Part shown: positions 9,141 through 18,327 of the stretch, piece by piece
How the letters are laid out: each line of letters opens with the position of its first letter
Position numbering within the stretch: position 1 is the stretch's first letter
Assembly (NCBI GenBank): GCA_023386555.1
Contig: JAEWJK010000009.1
Span: 1-64,000, forward strand
Direction of reading: 5' to 3'
DNA length: 64,000 nt
From: Bacteroidota bacterium
GTDB taxonomy: Bacteria; Bacteroidota; Bacteroidia; Chitinophagales; Chitinophagaceae
Translations under genes and position numbers: made by a program
The notes under the pieces: model-generated
Database searches by the model: none
What the model was told of the DNA's origin: nothing
What the model saw: only the letters and a program-made list of their open reading frames with translations

Positions 9141-9914
9141 TCAGCTTTTAAAATAAATATCTCCAAATAATGTTTTATCAAATTCTGCTAACCGAACATG
9201 CTCTGTGAAATCTGTATAATTCATCCAATCATGCAAAGCCCAGGTCATGGATTCTCTTACACTGTAATTAAACATACCATTCTCAGATAGATTGTGCAGC
9301 AGTTGAATACAATCCAAAGCCGCCTGTTTTCTTTCCGGCACAGCATATTCAAATGAAATGTAAGGAATAATAGATTTTAAACCCTTCAATACTTGGGGTT
9401 CGAATCCTTCCACATCAATCTTGCAGAATTGAGGAAAACCGTATTTAATAATTAGATTTTCTAATGTTGTAACAGGTACTTTGATTGTGTCCTTCCATTC
9501 TGTGTATTTGAATTTCTCTTTTGTATCTGTAATAAACTTACTGTCGAATGTTGATGCTGTCGTATCTGTTGCTATATACATTTCCAGTTCACCTTCAGCA
9601 TTACTTATTCCGACTTGTTCAATGGTAATTCTATTGTTGAATTTATTCTTCAGAATTTCAACACATGCAGGTTGTGGCTCCACTGCAATCACTTTTGCAT
9701 TACACTTTAGAAACACCTCAGTCCTGTTGCCAATATTTGCTCCAACATCAAACACTTGATCGCCTGGTTGAATAAACTGTTTATAAAAAGCTATCCTTTT
9801 GGGAAATAATTCCCTTTCCATAACATCATTAGCTACTTTCCATTTTTTATGATTATACTCTTTGTAATATTTATGAAAAGGAGTGTAACTTATAATTTTT
9901 GCAAATAAACCCAT
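9141..9914 (-). CDS. FkbM family methyltransferase
   Basis: 257 residues from ATG 9914. Motif I is VFDVGANIGNRTEVF (about 54-68), strand 2 ends VIAVEPQP, and the FkbM hallmark KIDVEGFEPQVLKGL follows, with FEYAVPE near the end. FkbM enzymes O-methylate hydroxyls of sugars and polyketides. The frame is open to 9983, but that would overlap the upstream gene by 68 bases; ATG 9914 starts 1 base after that gene's stop and fits the family better. It is the middle gene of the operon 10665-8443. Confidence 0.85.
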   Translation of the reverse strand: MGLFAKIISYTPFHKYYKEYNHKKWKVANDVMERELFPKRIAFYKQFIQPGDQVFDVGANIGNRTEVFLKCNAKVIAVEPQPACVEILKNKFNNRITIEQVGISNAEGELEMYIATDTTASTFDSKFITDTKEKFKYTEWKDTIKVPVTTLENLIIKYGFPQFCKIDVEGFEPQVLKGLKSIIPYISFEYAVPERKQAALDCIQLLHNLSENGMFNYSVRESMTWALHDWMNYTDFTEHVRLAEFDKTLFGDIYFKS

Positions 9915-9915
9915 A

Positions 9916-10665
9916 TTATATTTTTTTGAACCAAAAGCATCCGCAACCATAATTCTGTTCAATAACCAAATTTGGATCGGCATTTTCTATTAAGCTACCA
10001 GTATCTGGTATTAGTGAAAATTCTTCAAGTTTACAGTTGGTAAATTCCTGCAATATTAGTTCATAGCTATATATTCTGTGAGCATTGAACTCAATTCTTG
10101 GTTTGCCAACCGGAGTAACAAACAATATATCTCCTCCCGGTTTGGTAATCCTGATAATTTCCTTAATTGCTTTAATATCTCCTTCGGCATCTATAGGGTC
10201 TCCATATCTTCCTAAACCTATATGTTCAACCGTATGCATGCATGATACCGATGAAAATGATTCATCTTCTATCTCAAGCTTACATAAGTCAGCAAATCTT
10301 CCTTCCCATCCCTTTAGTTGAATGTTAGCAGGTCTGTAGTCGTAAAATTTTACAGGAATAAATGCAGAAAGCATTGTTCCAAAGTAAACAATAGAAGAAA
10401 AATCTACGTGTAGTTTTGGCTGTGTTTTGGCTAATATCCTTGCAGCCCAGGCAGGATGATAGGTATAATGATGATCGAAAGGGGTTGTTCTAAGCTTGTC
10501 TGTTAAACAAGGGTAAATATCCCTAAAGGAAATTTCGAATCGTTTGTCTTTGGACGCTTTAAATCTATTATATTCTTTAAAGTATTCTATTAATCTGAAC
10601 GTTTTCTTAGGAAAACGGATTAAGACATTTTTCGATACTTGCAATGCTAGATTTTTTAGATACAT
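9916..10665 (-). CDS. DUF268-like methyltransferase-fold protein, first gene of operon
   Basis: 249 residues. Features match the DUF268 family: HPAWAARILA, DFSSIVYF, DYRPANIQLKGWEGRFADL, SVSCMHTVEHIGLGRYGD, IDAEGDIKAIKEIIRITKPGG and EFNAHRIYS. The last blocks resemble motifs IV and post-IV of class I methyltransferases, but the glycine-rich motif I is degenerate, so catalytic activity is uncertain. DUF268 genes are often found in polysaccharide clusters. It starts 31 bp from the divergent CHU_C adhesin gene and is followed almost without a gap by the FkbM and Methyltransf_11 genes. Confidence 0.75.
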   Translation of the reverse strand: MYLKNLALQVSKNVLIRFPKKTFRLIEYFKEYNRFKASKDKRFEISFRDIYPCLTDKLRTTPFDHHYTYHPAWAARILAKTQPKLHVDFSSIVYFGTMLSAFIPVKFYDYRPANIQLKGWEGRFADLCKLEIEDESFSSVSCMHTVEHIGLGRYGDPIDAEGDIKAIKEIIRITKPGGDILFVTPVGKPRIEFNAHRIYSYELILQEFTNCKLEEFSLIPDTGSLIENADPNLVIEQNYGCGCFWFKKI

Positions 10666-10696
10666 TCGAACGGTACTTTATAACTGTTTAGAGGTA

Positions 10697-13600
10697 ATGT
10701 TTCAATTTTTAACCCGGAAAATTAAGCTATTATTTATCATCTTATTATTGATTTCATCTATTGAGAAATCTTCAGCACAGGTTAATCTTACGAATGGGTT
10801 AGTGGCCCAGTATAATTTTAGTGGTAATTCCAATGATGTATCTGGAAATAATCGTCATGGACAAGCTATGAATGGAGTTACTTTGACAACTGACAGATTT
10901 GGTAATTCTAATAGTGCATATTCATTCGATGGAGTAAATGATTATATCCGTGTACCAGACAATGGAGGTTTCTCCACATCGAGTTTTAGTTTGGCTCTTT
11001 GGTTTCAATCCGAAACAGATGCGTTACAAAATCTGGTTGGCAAAAGAGATTTTACCGGTGGAAATAATGGAGCTCAATATCAGTTTTTTATAAACTACCC
11101 ACCATTTCCAGGTATCGGATCAAACATTGTTGGTAACTCGTCAAATTGTTCTAATGTAACATCCTCTAGTTATATTAATACGGGTAATATAATTTGTAAA
11201 ACCAAATGGTATTTTGTTGTAATTGTATTTGAAGGAATTGCTCCAGGAACCTCGAGGCATAGAATTTATATTGATGGAGTTTTAAGACAAAATGTTACTG
11301 CACCTTTTTCTGGAATGCTCACCACATGTTTGAGTGAATTAAGATTTGGAAACTGGTGGTCTGGAGATCTTATACCATTTAAAGGAAAAATGGATGATAT
11401 AAGATGGTACAACAGGCCATTAAATCAGGATGAAGTAAATGCTTTGTATGATAACTTCCCCACATCATCTTCTGCTGATTTCAACTACACTCAAAACTCC
11501 TGCAATCCTAAAACAATTCAATTCTCAAATGTTACACCTGGAACCACTTCAGTCTTCTGGGATTTTGGAAACAATACCACAAATACAGGTAATGCAAATC
11601 CTACCGTGACTTATGCAAACTATGGTAATTACAATGTTAAACTAAGGGTTCAAACATCGTCAGGTTGTTTGGATAGCGTTACTAAAACCATCCCTGTTAT
11701 TGTTCAGCAAGACAGTTTAATTACCAGGGCAGATACAACAATCTGCCGAGGAAGTTCTGTTCCCCTTAATACCTTTCCGGCTTTGAACTTTTGTTGGGGT
11801 ACTGAACCTGGGTTAAGCAATACCAATATTGCAAATCCTGTGGCAGCACCTCAAAATACAACAACATATTACTTTACGTCTCAATCTATAGGAAATAACC
11901 TGGTTGTAAATGGAGATTTTTCTAATGGTAATTCCGGTTTTACTTCTGATTACACACCTCAATTTCCAAATACAACTCAAGGGGTTTATTGGGTATCGAA
12001 TAACTCTTTTGCTTGGAATGTAAACTTTAACTCTTGCACAGAGCATACTACAGGAACGGGTAGCATGATGATGGTTAATGGATCTCCCTTAGTTGGTGCC
12101 AAAGTTTGGTCTCAAACTGTAACCGTTACACCCAATACTAATTATGCATTCAGTACATGGATACAATCTTTGGCTGCATTAAATCCTGCAAGGCTTCGAT
12201 TTTCAATCAATGGTAATGTTTTAGGAAACAATATTAATGCAGGTAATGTAGCTTGTCAATGGAGCCAGTTTTATACTACCTGGAATTCCGGAAATAATAC
12301 ATCTGCCATAATTACTATCGTAAATAATAACACAATAGCTGATGGAAATGATTTTGCTATAGACGATATATCCTTTGCCCAGGTGTTTCTTAAACAAGAT
12401 TCAATTAAAATAACTGTCACAGATCCTCCTGCTATCGATGTTACTCCTAATATTTCTATTTGTCCGGGAGAATCAATTACGCTTAATGCAATAGGAGCAA
12501 CAAACTTTACATGGTCACCTGTAGGTGGATTATCGAATTCCACCGTGGCAAATCCTGTTGCTACTCCAACCACTACAACAAAATATATTGTTACAGGCTA
12601 TGATCTTCCGGGATGCAGTGGTAAAGATTCTGTTACCATTACAATGAAATCAAGCCCTGTAATTACGGCTGATGATGATACTTCTTTTTGTGTGGGAAGT
12701 GGTCCGGTAGTTATTTCTGCTACGGCCCCAAACGCTGCTCAATATAGCTGGACACCCACTGCAGGATTAAGTGATCCATCAATCAGTAATCCTTCAGCAA
12801 ATCCCTCTGCTACTAACAAATATTATATTGAAGTTACCGGGACCAATGGATGTAAATCTATAGATTCCATAACTGTATCAGTGCTTGATGTACCTGTGGT
12901 AGATACCAGATCAGATACATCGATTTGTTCAGGAGTTCAAACTTTACTTACCACCACGGCAACAGGTGCTACAAGTTATAGCTGGTCTCCGGTTTCAGGA
13001 TTATCCAATGCATCAATTGCAAATCCACTTGCATCACCTACTGTGCTAACAAAATATATTCTTACCGTATCAAATGGTGCATGTAGTGCCAAAGACTCAG
13101 TTACCATAGATATAAAACCTTCACCGGTTGTATCAAAAAGTAGCGACACTACAATTTGTAATGACGGGCAGGCACAATTATCAGCCAATGGGGGAGTAAC
13201 ATATAACTGGTCTCCATCAACCGGATTGAATAATGTTAATATTTCAAACCCTGTTGCATCTCCAAATGCTGCCACGAAATATTTTGTAACAGTTACAGGC
13301 GTTAATGGATGTAATAAAATTGATTCGATCAATGTTGGCTGGACACCGAAACCTGTTTTTACAATAACCCCATCAGCAATTGGAATTTGTAAAGGAAATT
13401 CAACTGCTCTTACCGCTAGCGGAGCAGATGTTTACAACTGGTTTGCAGGTTCAAATATTACGTCACCAACTAATGCTTCTACAACAGTACAACCTGCAAC
13501 CACGCAGCAGTTTTCTGTTGCAGTGCATCATAATTTTTGCAGTATCAGCGATACACTTCATTCAATAGTAACAGTTAATGATCGTCCTGCTGTCACCGTT

Positions 13601-14098
13601 TCAAAGTCTAATGATATTGATTGTTCAAACGGATCAACAACTTTAACGGCAACAGGTGGTGTCAGCTATTCCTGGAGCCCACAAATAAATATCACTGCAG
13701 CAAATACAGCTAACCCAACGGTTACTCCTGCAGAATCTACTACTTATGTTGTAAGAGTAACAAATGCTGCAGGATGTGAGGCTGTCGATTCGGTAAATGT
13801 GCTTGTAGCATTTAATCCGGTATCAGGTGGATACAATATGCCAAATGCATTTACGCCGAATAACGATGGCAAAAATGATTGTTTCGGAATAAAATATTGG
13901 GGTGTTGTTCAGAACCTTAATTTCTCAATTTATAACCGATGGGGTGAAAGAATATTTGTAACTACAAATGATCAGAAGTGTTGGGACGGAACTTACAAAG
14001 GCATTGCACAACCTTCTGGAACATATGTTTACCAGATAAAAGCTACAACAGCCTGTGGTGATGTATTTAAGAAAGGAACAGTTGTATTAATGCGATAA
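10697..14098 (+). CDS. Giant secreted LamG / Ig-like repeat adhesin with CHU_C tail
   Basis: 1133 residues from ATG 10697 (GAGG six bases upstream; the longer frame would run through the divergent gene). A signal peptide spans residues 1-27 (ends SSAQ). Residues about 32-252 form a LamG/concanavalin-like jellyroll (LVAQYNFSGN, IDGVLRQNV, MDDIRWYNRPL), then a PKD domain (about 258-338, VFWDFGN). An Ig-like domain starts near 340 and is interrupted by a CBM-like jellyroll (about 401-565, LVVNGDFS to FAIDDISFA). Six Ig-like repeats of about 75 residues follow (582-1037). The end (NAFTPNNDGKND, YNRWGERIF, PSGTYVYQI) is a CHU_C type B sorting domain for T9SS. Probably a surface adhesin or glycan-binding protein. 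Confidence 0.85.
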   Translation: MFQFLTRKIKLLFIILLLISSIEKSSAQVNLTNGLVAQYNFSGNSNDVSGNNRHGQAMNGVTLTTDRFGNSNSAYSFDGVNDYIRVPDNGGFSTSSFSLALWFQSETDALQNLVGKRDFTGGNNGAQYQFFINYPPFPGIGSNIVGNSSNCSNVTSSSYINTGNIICKTKWYFVVIVFEGIAPGTSRHRIYIDGVLRQNVTAPFSGMLTTCLSELRFGNWWSGDLIPFKGKMDDIRWYNRPLNQDEVNALYDNFPTSSSADFNYTQNSCNPKTIQFSNVTPGTTSVFWDFGNNTTNTGNANPTVTYANYGNYNVKLRVQTSSGCLDSVTKTIPVIVQQDSLITRADTTICRGSSVPLNTFPALNFCWGTEPGLSNTNIANPVAAPQNTTTYYFTSQSIGNNLVVNGDFSNGNSGFTSDYTPQFPNTTQGVYWVSNNSFAWNVNFNSCTEHTTGTGSMMMVNGSPLVGAKVWSQTVTVTPNTNYAFSTWIQSLAALNPARLRFSINGNVLGNNINAGNVACQWSQFYTTWNSGNNTSAIITIVNNNTIADGNDFAIDDISFAQVFLKQDSIKITVTDPPAIDVTPNISICPGESITLNAIGATNFTWSPVGGLSNSTVANPVATPTTTTKYIVTGYDLPGCSGKDSVTITMKSSPVITADDDTSFCVGSGPVVISATAPNAAQYSWTPTAGLSDPSISNPSANPSATNKYYIEVTGTNGCKSIDSITVSVLDVPVVDTRSDTSICSGVQTLLTTTATGATSYSWSPVSGLSNASIANPLASPTVLTKYILTVSNGACSAKDSVTIDIKPSPVVSKSSDTTICNDGQAQLSANGGVTYNWSPSTGLNNVNISNPVASPNAATKYFVTVTGVNGCNKIDSINVGWTPKPVFTITPSAIGICKGNSTALTASGADVYNWFAGSNITSPTNASTTVQPATTQQFSVAVHHNFCSISDTLHSIVTVNDRPAVTVSKSNDIDCSNGSTTLTATGGVSYSWSPQINITAANTANPTVTPAESTTYVVRVTNAAGCEAVDSVNVLVAFNPVSGGYNMPNAFTPNNDGKNDCFGIKYWGVVQNLNFSIYNRWGERIFVTTNDQKCWDGTYKGIAQPSGTYVYQIKATTACGDVFKKGTVVLMR

Positions 14099-14124
14099 AA
14101 AATCCCGCTGATGCGGGATTTTCA
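14095..14124. terminator. Bidirectional terminator between adhesin gene and trxA
   Basis: The 8-bp stem AATCCCGC / GCGGGATT (14101-14120, TGAT loop) has flanking A and T runs, so it can end both the plus-strand adhesin gene and minus-strand trxA. Confidence 0.85.
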
Positions 14125-14144
14125 CTTACTAACCTTTTAGCTTA

Positions 14145-14462
14145 TTATAAATTAGCCTGTATCTTTTTATCTAAAACCGATTTTGGTACAGCACCAATCT
14201 GCTTATCTACTACTTTACCACCTTTGATAAAAAGGATCGCTGGAATCGAAGTAATGCCATAATTCATACTCACATTCGGATTATGATCTACATTAACCTT
14301 ACCCACCTTTACCTTACCATCATATTCTTTTGAAAGCTCTTCAATAACTGGTCCGATAGCACGGCAAGGGCCACACCATTCAGCCCAGAAATCAATCACA
14401 CTTAATTTGTCGCTGTCTAATACCTCCGTTTGAAAGTTAGCATCAGTAAATTCTAAAGCCAT
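14145..14462 (-). CDS. trxA: Thioredoxin
   Basis: 105 residues, the standard TrxA length. The active site WCGPC lies in FWAEWCGPCRAIGPV; conserved features include the buried Asp in VIDFWA, the cis-Pro in TSIPAILF, and GGKVVDKQIGA. It is a cytoplasmic dithiol-disulfide oxidoreductase reduced by thioredoxin reductase. It stands alone between the two giant secreted protein genes. A -7-like TAAATTTG lies about 35 bases upstream of the ATG on the minus strand (14498-14505), without a good -33 match. Confidence 0.95.
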   Translation of the reverse strand: MALEFTDANFQTEVLDSDKLSVIDFWAEWCGPCRAIGPVIEELSKEYDGKVKVGKVNVDHNPNVSMNYGITSIPAILFIKGGKVVDKQIGAVPKSVLDKKIQANL

Positions 14463-14607
14463 AGTATAAATTTTTTATTTTGATTTAGATGGGACGTCAA
14501 ATTTAGCACTAAACCAATCATCTGCTTTTTCTGACTTATCCACCGTTGTGACTATTGACGTGAGCTTATTTTAAAACTTACATAACGATGATCCAGAGGC
14601 TATTACT

Positions 14608-14660
14608 GCTATAAAGCTCCTGTTGCGTCGCACACTTCTACACGAAGTTCTTTATTGAAC
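14608..14660 (-). repeat. Dispersed dyad repeat, copy 2 (GCGACGC form)
   Basis: Read on the minus strand, the copy contains GTAGAAGTGTGCGACGCAAC followed by AGGAGCTTTATAGC. The left flank (CAATAAAGAACTTC) resembles that of the copy at 63427-63472, suggesting the repeat unit may extend beyond its core. It lies in the 222-bp gap between trxA and the next gene; the rest of that gap shows nothing recognisable. Confidence 0.7.
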
Positions 14661-14684
14661 TAATTGAAAGTCAACGAATGCAGC

Positions 14685-17600
14685 TTATTTCACCAATACC
14701 ACATAACCTTTGTACAATTCATCTCGCTGCAGGCTTTCATTAAAGTAGGTAAGAATGTAATAATATGTTCCTATAGGTGCATCGTTGCCTTTGATCTTTC
14801 CATCCCAGCCCTGCTTCAGATCTCTGGTTTCAAAAACAGGTTGGCCATATCGGTTGAATATGCTGAACTGGAATTTTCTTGGTAAACACTCAATATGCAC
14901 TCTTAACTGGTCATTTATTCCATCACCATTAGGTGAAAATGCATTCGGAACAGAGGTGTTACAACTGCAATCTACATAATACACACTCAGACTATCAGTA
15001 TAAGTGCAACCGTTTAAAGTTGTTTCTACCCAATAAACATCTTGCTTATTGGCTATTATGGTACTATCTCTTCTGCCATTGCTCCATTCATAACTGGCTC
15101 CGGGGTAACTCACTTTTAAAGGAACAGTAAAGCCATAACACAAAGTGGTATCTCTTCCAATTTCCACTACAGGTATTGGCTTTAGTCCAATGGCTATATC
15201 ATCTTGTTTCAAACAACCAATATAATCAGCAGTAACACCATAATTACCTGCCGTATTTACTTCCAGTTCTGGTTGTTTGGTACCATTGAACCAGGTGAAA
15301 TTTGTACCTGATGGATAATTATCCAACACAACTGTATAAGTGCTTTCATCACAAATACTCAGATCAACCGGAGTTTGCCAGCTATTGATAGGATTTTCTG
15401 AAATGATAATTGAATCTCTATGCTTACATCCATTGATTGTTGTTGCCTCTAACCAATAAATTCCTGAAGCTGTAATTGGAAGTGTTGCAGATGCAGCACC
15501 TGTATTCCATTGAAGCGATGAAACATTACCACTGATGTTAGACTGCAATATATTCGGATTGGAAGCACAGAACATAGTATCTGTTCCGAGGTTAACATTT
15601 GGTAAAGGATGAATGCCAATGTCAATTCCATCCTGCTTTAAACATCCGATATAATTTGCTGTTACACTGTATAAGCCTGAAGTATTGAATAAACGATTTA
15701 CTGAAGTTGATGCATCATCCCAGGTGAATGTGGTGCCTGCAGGATAATTATCTAGCGTAACAAGGTGACTGATGCCGCAAACATTTACATCAGCAGGAGT
15801 TTGCCAGTTATTGATCGGATTATTTATTACATCAATTGAATCTCTTGATTTGCAGCCCAAGTCTGAAGTTACTTCAAGCCAGTACGTTCCTGTTCCGTTA
15901 ATAGCAAGAGTAGGTGAGGTGCTGCCATTATTCCATTCAAAAGCATTAATGGTTCCTGATGTTGTTGACTCCAGTACATTAGGACTCGAAGCACAGAACA
16001 TGGTATCTGCACCTAAGTTCACTGTTGGAAAAGGATTCAACGCAATATTGATATCATCTTGTTTGGCACAACCTGAATAGGTTGCTGTAGTTATAAAATT
16101 ACCTGATGTAGTAAACAAATGATCAGAGCCTGTACTGTTGTCATGCCATATAAAATCTGTACCCGATGGTGCATTGGTAATAGAAACCAATTGCTGACTT
16201 CCACAAGTACTGATGTCGGATGGCATTTGCCAGGTGTTGATTGGGTTGTCTGTTATAATAACGGTGTCTCTTGTTTTACATCCGGCAGCAGAAGTTCCTT
16301 CGAGCCAGTATAATCCTGCCGAAGTAATGTTTCGGGAAAGAGCACTGCTTCCATCTTCCCATGCAAAACTTACGAGGTTATTGCTAACGTTTGCCTGTAA
16401 ACTATTTGTACCCGAAGCACAGAACATTTTATCGGCTCCAAGGTCTACCAACATATCAGGTTCTACTTTTACAAGAATCGTATCCCTGTTTTTACATCCC
16501 TGTACATTGTTTGCTGTTACGATATAAGTGCCTAACTGGTTAACGTTGATGTTCGGACCAACTCCACCTGTGTTCCATGTATATTGTTGTCCCCCAACGA
16601 AATTTTGAACAGCAAGATTAAAAGTTTGTGCGGCACACATGATCTTATCGTCACCCAGATTTGGTTTGATGGGTCTTGGGTTTACATTCACTCTTACAGT
16701 AGAATCGTAAAAACAATTTGCGCTATCTGTGATTCTAAGTTTGAAATAATTCCATCCGGTTGCTGTTGGAGCAACTTGCAATGAAGATGTGTTAGTAGCA
16801 GATAAAATGTTTCCTGTTAGCAGAGTTGTTGGTGCTACTGGTGTCCAGGCAAGGCTTTTTAAAGGTATTTGATAGGTTTCCTGGAGGTTTGTTGGATAAA
16901 GGCTACTCGCAAAATTGATTCTCCAATTGAAAATATTTCCATTGTCAATAGCCAGGTTATCTTTTATGTGCAATATCCAGTTACCATTTAAAGAAGTGCC
17001 TAGCATGCCATTTAAGCTTTGGAATGGAGTATAATTTCCAGCAGGTAAATAGCTTACATTATTATAAACCTGACCTAAAGCATCTGTAAAAGTATGATTA
17101 TGTGAGCCGGCTTCAGCAACCATGGTTCCGAAGGTCGGATTTGGGGTGAAACCATATAAATAACCTACACCTTTTGCAGCAGGATTGCCTTCATTGTCCA
17201 CAGGTTCACCTAGAAAAGTTCCGGCACCTCCCGGATATTGTTTTAAGGTAATAAATGTATGATTGGGGGCTTCCAGTTTTATCTCCAGATCACCCATATA
17301 AGAGTGCTCCAGGCTCATAAAAACACCAAGGAAATGATTGATGTTTGTTAATGTTTGTCCGGGAGCAAAATCTGTTATACGTATGGTATCTGTAAAAGTC
17401 ACACCAGTGCCATCATGCAGGAAGAAATCTTTTCCCGAGAATGGAGGAATAGTGTAAGATCCTTTAGCTAATTCATAGTTAGACGTAAAAGTTGTTGTAT
17501 CGGCCATGCAATTTGCAGGTGGTTGGGAAATCTTGAAATTTGGTTTTCCGGAAGTTCTCACTTTTACTTTTAAAACCGTATCACTGTTACAGCCATTAGC

Positions 17601-18296
17601 ATCAGTCACAGTAAGTCTTACATTATATCCTGCAAATTGAGTTACTCTTTTAGTGATAGTAGTTAATCCATAACCAGAAGTATCATTTGAAAACCCGGTT
17701 CTCCACCTGAAATTGGAAGTGGCATTTGATTGACTGTAATTAACGTTATTGTTTGGATAATTAATGTTTGCGTTTAACGTAATAAAATCACCAAGACAAA
17801 CATTCACAAAACCGTTGGCATCCGCTGCAGGAGTTGTTGTAAAACCCCCGGTAAAAGACTGACAAGGTTCAGCACAGCTTAAAGTAGCTTCCCATCCTTT
17901 ATCCTGAACAATACCATCAGATTTAAAACGAAAAGTTAGCGATCCTGAAGCATTCAGTGCAACCACAGAGCCTCCAATAGCATTTGTAAAATCAAATACT
18001 GCTAATATTGGTGCCGAGGTATTTTGACCATCATAGATCACTAAGCTATCCCCGATCTCCATATAAATAAGAGTGAACAACGCTCTCATTTTTTTGCCTG
18101 GAGTAGATGGCTGGAAAGTAATGGTATCTGCTCTGTTTGCGCTATAATTTCCACTAGTTCCGCCGTTATCTACAAATGTTCCTGAGCAGGTACTTACGGT
18201 TGTACCGTTTGTGGTACTATTGAGTGTGTAAGTTTGTCCGCTAACATCTATAACCAGAATACAAACAAGTGCCAGTAGGCTTAAAAATTTTCTCAT
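14685..18296 (-). CDS. Giant secreted CUB / P-domain / Ig-repeat protein with CHU_C tail
   Basis: 1203 residues. Signal peptide 1-20 (ends DVSG, then Q). Residues about 30-141 are CUB-like (TCSGTFVDNGG, SLVIYDG, TLSC), about 150-248 PKD-like, and about 290-463 a proprotein-convertase P domain (FLGVFMSLEHSYMGDLEIKL, LNGNWILHIKDNLAIDNG). An Ig-like domain (545-612) is followed by three copies of a 142-residue double-Ig repeat beginning VDLGADKMFCAS (617), VNLGADTMFCAS (759) and VNLGTDTMFCAS (901). The end (VPNAFSPNGDGINDQ, IFNRYGQPVF, PIGTYYYI) is a CHU_C type B T9SS signal. P domains often accompany secreted proteases, but no protease domain is present. Adhesive or matrix role inferred. Confidence 0.85.
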   Translation of the reverse strand: MRKFLSLLALVCILVIDVSGQTYTLNSTTNGTTVSTCSGTFVDNGGTSGNYSANRADTITFQPSTPGKKMRALFTLIYMEIGDSLVIYDGQNTSAPILAVFDFTNAIGGSVVALNASGSLTFRFKSDGIVQDKGWEATLSCAEPCQSFTGGFTTTPAADANGFVNVCLGDFITLNANINYPNNNVNYSQSNATSNFRWRTGFSNDTSGYGLTTITKRVTQFAGYNVRLTVTDANGCNSDTVLKVKVRTSGKPNFKISQPPANCMADTTTFTSNYELAKGSYTIPPFSGKDFFLHDGTGVTFTDTIRITDFAPGQTLTNINHFLGVFMSLEHSYMGDLEIKLEAPNHTFITLKQYPGGAGTFLGEPVDNEGNPAAKGVGYLYGFTPNPTFGTMVAEAGSHNHTFTDALGQVYNNVSYLPAGNYTPFQSLNGMLGTSLNGNWILHIKDNLAIDNGNIFNWRINFASSLYPTNLQETYQIPLKSLAWTPVAPTTLLTGNILSATNTSSLQVAPTATGWNYFKLRITDSANCFYDSTVRVNVNPRPIKPNLGDDKIMCAAQTFNLAVQNFVGGQQYTWNTGGVGPNINVNQLGTYIVTANNVQGCKNRDTILVKVEPDMLVDLGADKMFCASGTNSLQANVSNNLVSFAWEDGSSALSRNITSAGLYWLEGTSAAGCKTRDTVIITDNPINTWQMPSDISTCGSQQLVSITNAPSGTDFIWHDNSTGSDHLFTTSGNFITTATYSGCAKQDDINIALNPFPTVNLGADTMFCASSPNVLESTTSGTINAFEWNNGSTSPTLAINGTGTYWLEVTSDLGCKSRDSIDVINNPINNWQTPADVNVCGISHLVTLDNYPAGTTFTWDDASTSVNRLFNTSGLYSVTANYIGCLKQDGIDIGIHPLPNVNLGTDTMFCASNPNILQSNISGNVSSLQWNTGAASATLPITASGIYWLEATTINGCKHRDSIIISENPINSWQTPVDLSICDESTYTVVLDNYPSGTNFTWFNGTKQPELEVNTAGNYGVTADYIGCLKQDDIAIGLKPIPVVEIGRDTTLCYGFTVPLKVSYPGASYEWSNGRRDSTIIANKQDVYWVETTLNGCTYTDSLSVYYVDCSCNTSVPNAFSPNGDGINDQLRVHIECLPRKFQFSIFNRYGQPVFETRDLKQGWDGKIKGNDAPIGTYYYILTYFNESLQRDELYKGYVVLVK

Positions 18297-18327
18297 CGAT
18301 AAGTATGCAAGGCCGTAAATTAAGAAA

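Noticed and set aside
9397..9407. GGTTCGAATCC, the T-loop signature of a tRNA
   Set aside because: It lies inside the FkbM gene on the coding strand's complement, codes for part of the conserved VEGFEP motif, and no acceptor stem or anticodon arm surrounds it.
10544..10696. Longer start for the LamG adhesin
   Set aside because: It overlaps the divergent DUF268 gene and would bury the signal peptide behind about 50 unrelated residues.
3569..14098. Prophage or transposon as the source of the methyltransferase/adhesin region
   Set aside because: No integrase, transposase, tRNA end, direct-repeat boundary or phage structural gene is visible; base composition alone is not enough.
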